From Bolinopsis microptera (taxonomy: Eukaryota; Ctenophora; Tentaculata; Lobata; Bolinopsidae), in the NCBI RefSeq assembly GCF_026151205.1, contig NC_087084.1, positions 9,294,894-9,358,893 of the forward strand: DNA of 64,000 nt, given 5' to 3'. A program made the position numbers and the translations under genes. Positions 53,971 to 64,000 of the stretch are shown here, piece after piece. Position 1 is the stretch's first letter; each line of letters begins with the position of its first letter. The notes under the pieces are model-generated. The model was not told the origin of the DNA. It saw only the letters and a program-made list of their open reading frames with translations, and did not search any database.

Positions 53971-56900
53971 GTGCATGGATATTACTACAAGTATTATATT
54001 ACCCGTCCTAAGTTGAATACATTCGCACAATCACAACAAACATATCAACAGGCCCAACAAGTAGATTCTCTGCCCTCCGTAGGAGGTTACCAGAGTTACT
54101 CGCTTATGGAAAAGTCTCTGGAAGATGTCTCAGCAGAAATAGTAAAAGACACTCTTGTGAAAGTAATGAGTGGGGTTCATATAAACAACGAAAATGTCAG
54201 GGCAAATTCTCAATGTCTTGTAGACAGTCCATCGCGACTTATTCTAGTTCAATCAATTAAGGAAAGAATTGAAAACGAAGAATCTGAACAAATGATCGAT
54301 ACCCCTTCAAAAATGAACTTAGATCAAATAAACGAGTGTTACTCTAAAGAAAATGAAACAAATGGTGATGACAATGATTCGGGTGCTCCTGATCTTGTTG
54401 ATGAACATGACAACAAAGCCGAACCAGTACCCGAAACTGATTTGGATCTGGAGTCTTCACCACAACTACCTGACAATTCAGTGTTAGTTAAAGAAATTCA
54501 GGGGGAGCTACCTGAAAACTCAATATCAGTTGAAGAATTTCAGGGGGAGAAGGCGCTGAATGAAGTAGCCGAGGAAAAAAATCCGGATCAGGAAGAGGAC
54601 AACAAAATTATTAACGAGAAAATTAAGGAGGATAAAAACAAGATACAAGTTGTACGATTTCAGGGGGAGAAGGCGCTAAATGAAGTAGCAGAGGAAAAAA
54701 ATCCTGATCCGGAAGAGGACAACAAAATTATAGACGAGAAAATTGAGGAGAAAAACAAGATACAGGAGGAATCAACATCAAAGATAATGTCGACAAAAGA
54801 GCTCTACTCGAATAGCTCTAGTCTAAGTCACTTGTGCCTAAAATCATCAGAAACTATAATGAAATCAGAAACTATACTGAAAGCAGAAAATAGTCAGGAA
54901 AAGCAGCCGTCTATCCACGGCCGCGAATCTGTAAAGTCTCTGGACTTATCGAAACACGATCTTCGAACTTCTGTTAGGTATTTGAAATCGTTTTCTGGAT
55001 ATTATCTGATTCCACTATAGAACGTTTGTTGAGGCAAATTGACGTTTAATTGATGGGTTATGTCCATAATACATGGCGTGGGCGTATTTTCTTGATTACT
55101 TATGATTATTGTGATGGTACCTGATGACATTTCACTAGATTTCATCTCAGTTTATGACATATCACTCAAAAGAACAATTTGTTGAATGAACAACAATTTC
55201 GCAGAAACCAAAGTATCCTCTGTCCATTTCTAAAATATAAATATGATCAGCCACTAAAAGTAAATATATTTCCACGTCGTTCAAATGCAATTTAATTCCA
55301 ATTCTAATCAGTTTCATTAACTTCCATTTCAGTTTGATAGACTCAATGTCTGACGGACTGGAACACGATGTTGACCAAACTCTCGACTCAAATTTTAAGA
55401 AATTGGAGGAAAAATTCAACTCTGAACACGAAATTGAGACCGACTTTACAGCCGTACAGGGCATGGGTAACTACTTTATCATTAAATTTAAATCATTTGA
55501 CTGAGTTCACGGTTTTTTAATGATACTCAATAATGTCTCATAATATTTTTTAAACGGTCTGGTAGATACAAAATATGAAAAACTTAAGTTTAAATTTTTG
55601 ACATCATGTGCAATCTAATTTTTTAGGACAACATATGCTGGCCGAAGACAGGAAAACATCCAAAGAGTCAACACCAAATACCAAATCTTCTGACAAAAAT
55701 CGTACATTAGAGGATTTGACTCCTGCTATGACAATACATAAGAAAATGAGTAAAATGGAAGCCACCATAGAAAATTTAAAGGTTTGTCCTTTCTATATTT
55801 TGTTCATAGTTTTTAAATTGTTGGCTTCCTGACCAGATTTTGTGATTATCCTGACCAAATCTCTCGGCATTTTCCGAAATTCCCGGTCCAAATGCCTATG
55901 CATATTTGGATACACTTTGTCAGGGGACATAATAGAGCCGAGCTTCCCGCGGTATCATATTTCTTCAGTTATCCAAATCCCAAGATCCTACATAAGATAA
56001 AAGATTCTTAAAACTAAAACGATATTAAACGATTTGTCTAAAGTTCACACCTAAATTTTTTATTTAAACCCCAATTTCTAGTATTTTAGGTTGAGGTGGA
56101 GAGTTACAGAACAGAGTTGGAGAAAATTCGACCAGATTCTAATGATGTGGTTATGAGGTGCAACGGTTTAGGTAGTGAATATTTTTACGGAATTCTCCGA
56201 CTTATTGTAGCATTCTGTAACAATCGTTATATACAGCTTACGTCTTTACGTTATAGTCTTAGATGAAAAAGAGATTTTTCGCACTTTAATTTATAACTCA
56301 TGCTGTTCGATGTATTCTTAATGCCGGACGTAACAATTTTGTCTACTGCTGATTCTAAACATCCCATAACCGTACTCTTGACTAAACTAATGATATCCAG
56401 ATATTGACCCTGCAATAGCGACAGTGCCACATCTGCTGGATCTACTTAGGTCGGCAAGTGACCAGAACTCTATTCTCCAAGATGAAGTTGAGGACTATAC
56501 CACCAAGGTCAGTCCTTGGGTTCTAACAGCTAGAATAACGATTTAGTCAAAATTTCAAGCAAACAATTATTTGCTAGTACGACATTTAAGTTTAATTGTG
56601 TAATTTGAAAATTATAATGTTCGAAAGAGTCGGGCAGTAGAAGGGTTGAGCTGAAAATCGTGAATCTACAGTCGAAATTTGGCAGGCAAACAGGCCATTA
56701 CATCACTTATTACATGCAGCTTCAAACCTCAGCTGTTCAATACGACGAGTCTATTAGACGAACAGAAACATCTGTACCAAGAGTTGAAGAAGAAACTGAA
56801 ATCAATTGATTTGGAGGATGACAGGAGGAGGGAGAAGAGTGTTGAGGAGATGGATAAGTACTACAAGAACAAACTTAACGATATTGAGTCAGAGCTGGTT

Positions 56901-57783
56901 AGAGATTAAACTTTGATTAATTAGTTATTTTCCATGTTGAAATTATTTGATTGATGTTGATTAGAACACTGCAGAGTGCAGGGGACACCTTTGAATCAGG
57001 GAGAAAATGGGACATTTTCAATTTGAATTCTCTATGATGTATGAATGTTTCTTATCTTGCAGAAAGTGAGGGGAATTCACGTAGAAGCAGATTTCTGGAC
57101 ACCACATTTGACAAACATGAGGAAGTTCTTATCTCAAGTTCATATGCACAAAGACGAGGTGAGTTCCTAAATATCAGAGACATAAAATCAAAGTTTATTT
57201 CCGTTTGTTTTCCCTCACCATTATTGTTTAATTCTTCGTATAAACTTAATTTTTAGCAGCCTACTTTTCGTGTTATCAACGATCACACCAAAAATCGTAA
57301 TAATACAAAATTGAAGTTTAACAGCACCACTATTAACTTATTAACATAAAAGATATCACTAGTATAATATAGTGTCACTATGGACATAGTACTATACTAA
57401 GTGATCAGTAATTGATCAGTAATTGATCAATAATTCATCAGTAATTCATCATTAATTGATGAGTAATTGATCAGTAATGGTTCAATAATTGTTCAGTAAT
57501 TGATCAGTAATTAACCAATCACGCCTCACGCCTCCAGATAGCCGAGGAGGAGCTCAGAAGAGAACTCTCCAACGCTGGAACAGACAAGAACAGTACGAAC
57601 AGTGACGATGAACCCATCGTGTTCCCTGTAGGGGGCTACAGGGAAAGCCTCGCTGACATATCCTCGAACAAACACAAATATTTGGAGGACGATGACGCGG
57701 AGGGGAGGGAGGTTAGGGTGACGGGGCCGATGAAGACGGGGAAGAAGGCTTCGAGTCAGAGCAAAACTTGTTCTGTTCAGTGA
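53971..57783 (+). CDS. Unrecognised coiled-coil protein, eight exons
   Basis: Exons: 53971-54977, 55333-55466, 55627-55781, 56090-56171, 56401-56507, 56733-56897, 57063-57158, 57538-57783. All have GT-AG borders and matching phases, giving 663 residues from the chosen Met. The large first exon is acidic and disordered, with a 40-odd-residue internal duplication (FQGEKALNEVAEEKNPD occurs twice, followed by EEDNKII and EKI). Later exons are rich in heptad-like charged helices (LEEKFNSEHEIE, MEATIENLKVEVESYRTEL, LLDEQKHLYQELKKKLKSI, KYYKNKLNDIESEL, DEIAEEELRREL). The C-terminus is polar and ends SQSKTCSVQ. I do not recognise the family; centrosomal or cytoskeletal scaffolds often look like this, but that is a guess. 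The true N-terminus may lie further upstream, as an acceptor-like CCTAAG is found near 54007. Confidence 0.8.
57396..57514. repeat. AATTGATCAGT tandem-like repeats in intron 7
   Basis: About ten imperfect copies of a 10-12-bp unit (TAATTGATCAG / TAATTCATCAG), ending 20 bp before the exon 8 acceptor of the coiled-coil gene. Confidence 0.85.
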
Positions 57784-57819
57784 TGGGGTTAAGGTTTTTC
57801 TTGTGGCGGGAAAAGATGT

Positions 57820-57825
57820 AATAAA
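57820..57825 (+). terminator. Possible polyadenylation signal of the coiled-coil gene
   Basis: AATAAA 37 bp after the stop codon. Alternatives at 58170-58179 would make a 3' UTR of about 0.4 kb. Confidence 0.4.
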
Positions 57826-58679
57826 AAGTGAATATAAACTTTTTAAATTACGAATTATTAATTTATGAATTGTTAATTTACGGGTTTTTTGTTTGTCTTT
57901 CAAGCTGAAGGATACATTGAAATACCTATAATACTAGTATAGTGTAATTTAATTTATAAAATTAAATGTTTATTCATTATTATATTTAATCAGATTTACT
58001 TGTTGTCATCAGATTACATAGTTTTGGCTTTTGTACGCATGTTGATTTTCGATAAAAAGGAAGCAATGGTAAACTGTTAATTTTATTTGTTCTTGGGATT
58101 CCTAATCCTTGGATGTTAAATTATGTTAATATCACATTTTGTTGAATAGAAGGAAAAATTGTGTCATGGAATAAATAAAACCTAGTTATACCCAAAAACA
58201 TTGAAAGTTTTTTTTATAAATTAAACGAAAGGTTATCTACAATGTAATCAGCGAGTGTAGTAGGTGTCAATTGCTCATAGCATAGTCATAAGTAGTTCTT
58301 TGCATATTACAGGGGGAAGAAGTTTGAAAAGTGGAAGCTTGCTTACGCTAACGTGAAATGTCGAAATGAACACAATATGCATAATGTACGCTATATATAT
58401 GCATAATGTACGCTATATATATAATACATAAAATGCATAAAATGGCTCACGGATATAAAATAGAATGTGAACGTTACCTAATCAAATGAATCATTATATT
58501 CTGGAGGGTACGTGGGATACAGATTACATATTATCAATTATGAAAGATATTGACATATTATGCACTTGGTCCACCCAACTTCAAGAAACACAAACATTGA
58601 TAAAGATTTCAATTTACCGTATAATAATTTAAAAGAAGACACATTCATAGGTATTGATCCTGTTGGTGAACCACAACTG
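57826..58679. other. Region between convergent genes
   Basis: AT-rich, no gene. GCATAATGTACGCTATATAT occurs twice near 58380-58420. It holds the 3' UTRs of the two converging genes. Confidence 0.5.
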
Positions 58680-58685
58680 TTTATT
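58680..58685 (-). terminator. Possible polyadenylation signal of the SLC23 gene
   Basis: TTTATT on the plus strand (AATAAA on the minus) about 115 bp beyond the stop codon. Confidence 0.35.
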
Positions 58686-58798
58686 TTTTAACACTAATTG
58701 TCGCGAGTCACACAACATACAAATACAATCGTCCTAAACCCTAATAAAATTTCAATTTGTTAAGCTTTTTTCAATTCTGAGTCTTGAACGAAACTTGC

Positions 58799-61700
58799 TT
58801 AGTTTGGAACAAAAGGAAGCTTCCTCAGAATTGGTAGTTTTCCAGCAAGGTACTCCATGACCGGTTCACGGTATATCTTGTTCACCAGGCCCTTGTCAGT
58901 TTCTGAACTCGCACAGAACTCGTAGCTGGTTAGTCCTGTGGTTTAAAGTTAGATTTGGAAGAGACTTGTGGAAACTTGATTAATAATCTACAGTGGATTT
59001 TACTGGATGTGGCCGCTTTTATTCAAGGCGATCCTAGTTACTAAATCAGTAACTTAGTAACCTCGTTCTTTCTTAGTTCCGGGTATAGTGTTATCAAGGA
59101 AACAGGCGATTGCAGCCCCTACTATCATGCCAGAGGCGCATATCACCCGGACTAGTTGGTCAAACTCATCGTTACCCGTTTGGATTGCTTTCTGCGGGAA
59201 TAAACTGTAAACAAATCTTATCTGATATCTGGACTTATAAGGTTCACATTTTATTCTGACGGACAGTCCAATAATTGAGTTCATGTACTACCGATAAGTA
59301 AAATTGTATAATCAAACCAGGAGTATTTGTTGGACTTACTGCTGCTTCAGGATCATTCACTATTTTGCTGGTCCACATTGGTACAACTACCCCGAAATAG
59401 ATTGACACTCCGATAATGAAAACATTTCGTGATGATGTCAAGTCAACAAACTGGGCGGTAGATTTCGTTGAAATTTTAAAATGTTAATTTTTAAAATGTT
59501 AATTTTAAAATTCACAGCAAACCAAAATGTGGTTATCAAAACCTATCCACTGATCCTATTCCTACACTAATATTGCAAATGAAACAAAGTTTTACCCTAA
59601 GATTAGAAATGCCCACAGCAGTAACAATTCCGAACATCACCATGTACATGCCACCTATTATGGGTGAGGGTATGGAGGCTAACAGCACTCCGATCTTTCC
59701 TACAGTTCCCATGGCTAGCATGAGGATTGCACTGCAGATAATCACCCGTCTACTCCCAACCTGGTGGGAAATGTAGTGATATTATGATTGTTATGAAATG
59801 TAATTATATTGCACTGAATAAGAAAGATTGATGGTCTGGTGGAAATTGGGTCAGGGTATGTGTAACACTTAGTTGTCAGTCTTACAGTTACAAGCTGAGA
59901 TAGTCAAGATAAAGTCGTTCTAGGAAAATGAAGACTGAAGAGTTTGTTATTTCAATATAAAGTGCATACAATCTTGTGGGCTAGGTGCTTAGAATTTTAA
60001 AAAACTCAGCGAAATTTCCTATCAATCCCCTTAAAAGTAATCACCTTAGTAAGGCCGATAGCACCTATATTCTCACTGTAACTTGTAACACCCAGCCCAG
60101 GACCACAGAGCCCTGCTAGGAAACATCCGACACCTTCTAATAATATTCCTCTGTTTAGAGCGTACCTGGGAAGGAATCGGTACTGGTGAGGGCGTTAAAC
60201 GCAGAAATCGCTCTTTTAAAAGACACAATTTAGTTTTTTCAACCGTTCATGAGCATTACATTAACTTCTAAATTTTGAGGTCTGGATTTTTTATTTGTAC
60301 TCTGTAGCAGTAGACTTAGAGAAACCCTTAGTGCTTAGAGAATAAAAAATCCACTTAGAGATCCCTTTATACTCTTAGACTTAGAGATCCCTTAGAGATG
60401 AACCTACTTGGGCGGGGGAGGGGCACCAGCCAATTTAGCGCAGGCGAAATAATCCCCGATACTCTCAATAGCACCCGCTAAGATTGCCGCCAGAAATCCC
60501 ACAAACCCTCCCACGTTAACTATCGGAGTTCCAAACTGTCCTGAAAAGTTGGTAGAACTGTTGAATTTGAAAGGTTGACAGAACTGTTTAAAGTTAACAG
60601 AACTGTTGTAAAGTTGACAGAACTGTTGTAAAGTTGACAGAACTGTTCATTAAGCTCAGAAAGTAACCAAACTCGATGGTGCGATGGTGAAGATCTAAGT
60701 GATCATATTGAGCTTCATATCTATCATAGAGGTATGATAAATTACATTATAGTGAATATAAGTATTCTTAATCTAACCTGGATAGGGGAAATAGAACCAA
60801 GTTGCATCATTGAGATTACTAGACACGTCTCCGATCCTAGCCTTGTTGCCTTCTTGAAAAGTACCGGTAGCGGTGAGGATTCCACACAAGACCCACACTA
60901 TTGTTAGAGATATTATTACCTGAAATTTAAAACGTTTGTTCAACATTGCGTTCCAGTTACAGTATGAGCATGTTGTAAGCATAACTCATATCGAATGTTT
61001 CTAGAATTCTACTTGGATAATTGTAGATGCATTTTGGAAGTGTTATGCATTTGATCTTAGCAGTCAGTCAGGCAAATACGAGAGGAGTACTTTGATTTAG
61101 AATAAACCTAAATGTGATGAATTTCATACTAAATCTTCAATGATGTGTTCAAATTTAAAACAGTTCTATTGATATCAAGAAGTTGACCAAGATAGACAAA
61201 AATTAATTAGTTGATTATTAATTTAATCAGTTTATTGTATTACCGACAAAGTTGAGAACAGCTTTAGCCAGGTCACTCCATAATTTAATCCCTGAAAATG
61301 TCACAACTTTTAACCACTGCTATGCCTTAATCATAGCTGCAGGTACAACCCATAATGTTTATTAATACTAAGACTAAATTTAACGTAACAAATTTGTGCA
61401 AATATCCTGTCTTACCAACTACTTTTAGTAGTAACAAGGACTAAGAGACGTAGATTATATGTACTTTAAAAGAAGAAAGGTAATTCAAGTTTATACTGAA
61501 AGCTGATTGGATAATCACTGTCACGTGTCAAAATAAGCTCGGATAATAAAGAGCAGGTCCACTCACTTCCTCTCGAGAATACGAGACATAAGGTAAAGGC
61601 ATTGGAACATTCTTGAGATACTCTGAAAACAGCGTCACCAACACTACCATCCTGAATAAACTCGTCAAATCAAGCTTAACACATGTCGTTTGAAATTATT

Positions 61701-63435
61701 TCCCCGAACCAAGGACCGGAAAAATGTCTCTTTATTGAGTTTGTGCGATTACAACTCACAATGTTGAATATAGTATTAGTATCGAGAATGTTTATTTTCG
61801 GAAAAAGACCGGTTTTAAAAACTTACAACAGGGAAATCCCCCAATTTTGACTAGTCTGAAACTCCGCGACTACAGCCAAATTAAGACCAATTAGTGCGAT
61901 CATCACGGAGATGGTAACTGGTCCAACAAACTTTAGGAGCAGGCCTACAAGTCCAAACCCTCCAATTATCATCTGAAAACAAGTTTACATGTTAACCCAG
62001 TATATAGAATAGTTTGTAATCAAACCAATATTCATAAACACTCTGTAAGTGTACAGTTACAGATTAAATATCATTTTAAGAAAGTAGAATACCGTACGTA
62101 ACAGCAAACCGAAAGCTCTTTTCTCAGTAATTTCCAATTTCACAAGACTTTTCTCCAGGGAATAAATACAAGTTTAAATTTACTAACAGCACTTTACCTG
62201 TGCCAAACTGGCTACCATCAGGTTACCCTGGAGCTCAGCCATCCTTGTGTGCCAGTTCGGATCCCACGTCTGGGTCGTGTTATCTGAAATAATTGATTAT
62301 AATAATATAATATTATTAATATGTGTAAATTTAAGTAAAAAGTGTTCAACCCAAGGATTATCCTTGTTGGAATGATGGATATAAGATCGTTAGCTGGTGG
62401 TACAGTGGAACCCTATTCTGGAACTTTTTATCCCTCAGTCCTTAAATCTTAATTTATACCATGGTTATAAAAATCAGGTTTTTAGAAGGAACATATAAGT
62501 TTTGTTTTGGGGATATGTATTTAATCATTTGTACATAAGCGAACAAAATGACTTATTAGCATTCAGAACGAATCCAGGATCAATTTTACTTACTTCCATT
62601 TTCGTCAGTCACGTGGTAAACTTCCTGACAAGGACTCTTGGAGAGGATGCCAGCAGCTACCGGGAAGAATATCCACGATCCACTTTGAATGATGGGTAAC
62701 CGAGTTCCGAAGAATACCTGAAACAAGATGGTATATTGGCGAGGATTTGAAGATAAGAAATGTACAGGAGGCTGAACTTACATTGAGCGAAGTTATTTTA
62801 CATCATTTATTAATATTACTGCTCACAATAATAGATAAGACTTTTTTCTTTCTTTTTTTTTATTTTTTTTTTTGTTTAAATAATAGATAAGACTTGACGA
62901 ACAAGTTAACAGAAATACATTTTTAAGCAATTATAACACTGAAACAACAAATGATTACCTGTATCATTGTAGTGAGGCCACACATAGTAAACATAGTGTT
63001 CAGAAGCTGCCCCTTTGCTGCTAAGTTACCTGAATATAGGGTAAAGTGAATCGTTGTTTTATTCCGTCATTTTACATTTGAACACACTTTATTATCAAAT
63101 CATAACTGAATCTTATTCTACCGAAATGATCCACATATTCTATCAAATCCTAAAGATAAATCAGCCTAACATTGAACATACATTCATCTAAGTTAATATG
63201 CAAGAACTCAAAGAAAGAAAGGTTACATAAAACTTTATGTAACCTTTGTAAAACTATTTATCTATTTATATTTATAATATAACTTATATAAAAGTTAAAA
63301 CTCACTGTCAATACAAAGGCTGGGAGCCAGCACCACAGAAATCCCAAACGTTGAACCCCACATCACTAGGTACTGTTGTAATCCTAGTAAGAAGGATAGT
63401 ACCCAGTTCGGGTCCTTGAGGATCGGGTACCTCAT
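58799..63435 (-). CDS. SLC23 family nucleobase/ascorbate transporter
   Basis: Fourteen exons on the minus strand: 63435-63306, 63029-62959, 62717-62594, 62283-62198, 61972-61827, 61651-61567, 61291-61244, 60919-60778, 60540-60408, 60165-60045, 59760-59596, 59450-59340, 59191-59062, 58935-58799. All have GT-AG borders and matching phases; 542 residues. It starts [20 protein letters not shown] and keeps the family landmarks: [32 protein letters not shown], the NAT signature [39 protein letters not shown] and [15 protein letters not shown]. It is a multi-pass membrane protein, expected to be a sodium- or proton-coupled carrier of ascorbate or nucleobases. The signature has E before N, where vertebrate ascorbate carriers have P, so the substrate may differ. 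The first exon may start at this Met or be preceded by another (a CCTCAG precedes the ATG). Confidence 0.93.
60552..60652. repeat. GTTGACAGAACTGTTGTAAA tandem repeats in an SLC23 intron
   Basis: Four to five imperfect copies of an about 20-bp unit next to the acceptor of the exon ending at 60540. Confidence 0.8.
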
Positions 63436-64000
63436 CTGAGGAGGGTTTCTTGGATTTATCGATGGAGTTTTGAAGTTATACAATTTTTGCGAGCCTGATG
63501 TTATCACAAAAGTGATAGCCAGAATATGATCATAAATAAATGAAGCTTTATATTTTTTATAATTGAACCGGGGAGGGCCGGGCTTTGGCATATTTCCTTC
63601 ATGCTACACGCTGTATACCTCGAGCACGAAAAAGTACGGATTACAGCGGTGATAAATGTTTTAGTAATTTCGCCATATTTTGCCAATTTTCATTCTTACA
63701 AACTATACTTATAGGGAGTCCAAGCGTAATGGGATTATGGTACATATTAAAATTTTCTTATATTCACTGAAATAGACTAGGGCCACTTGTTGTAGGTTTT
63801 GACTTCAGTAAATTGCAAAAAGATCAGAGGCTGAATGCTTGTATATATTCCTAATTCAAATTGGATTCAAATAGCCGAATTTTAAATTCGAGGTATAGAC
63901 TACCGCCATAATGAAATGGACTTGAAGTAAGTAACAGTTTAATTAAAGACATACTCGAATATATATTGAAACTATGTTAAAATGATCAGATGAGATTACG
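63436..64000. other. 5' flank or first intron of the SLC23 gene
   Basis: No further exon recognised. A short open frame continues upstream of the first recognised exon (to about 63591) but lacks family similarity, so it is left out. Confidence 0.4.

Noticed and set aside
57063-57159. Alternative frame of exon 7 in the coiled-coil gene (SEGNSRRSRFLDTTF...)
   Set aside because: Its phase does not fit the preceding donor, and joining it to the last exon hits a stop; the phase 0 reading joins both sides.

Overview
The window looks like a piece of invertebrate animal nuclear DNA. It is AT-rich, the host genes carry many short GT-AG introns, and LINE retrotransposons, MITE-like elements and satellites fill most of the space. 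The lineage cannot be fixed from sequence alone. Nothing indicates a bacterial, organellar or viral genome: no operons, rRNA or CRISPR array were seen.

Four host genes can be supported. (1) 24016-25758, minus: a two-exon type II membrane glycosyltransferase of the beta-1,4-GalNAc-transferase (GT12) kind with a lectin-like N-terminal half. (2) 36016-46611, plus: a ten-exon, 365-residue, three-repeat gelsolin/severin/CapG-like actin regulator. (3) 53971-57783, plus: an eight-exon coiled-coil protein of unknown function. (4) 58799-63435, minus: a fourteen-exon SLC23 nucleobase/ascorbate transporter. For genes 2-4 the exon phases join into uninterrupted frames. The genes are unrelated to each other and show no operon-like logic. 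Genes 3 and 4 converge, with stop codons about 1 kb apart.

Layout: 1-9456 is gene-free and packed with inverted repeats, MITEs, a decayed LINE, a tRNA-derived SINE and a 5'-truncated young LINE. 12531-13887 is a second truncated LINE. 14.6-23.85 kb is an RTE-like LINE split by a full-length I-type LINE with an 8-bp target duplication. 24-31 kb holds the GT12 gene and, next to it, a broken copy of part of it that was hit by a 3.66-kb foldback transposon with 1.27-kb inverted arms (ISL2EU/Harbinger-like). 31.5-36 kb contains an 827-bp pure CA tract and two minisatellites. The gelsolin introns contain a tandem 990-bp duplication that copies an exon end, hairpin insertions, minisatellites, a 2.5-kb TIR element and CRE/E-box clusters. 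47.9-51.7 kb is a CR1-like LINE interrupted by a 732-bp TTAA-flanked palindrome. 52.6-52.9 kb is a third MITE copy carrying a 51-bp hAT-like micro-element.

The most striking property is the density of near-perfect palindromic elements from several different transposon types, many with clean target-site duplications and recoverable pre-insertion sequences.
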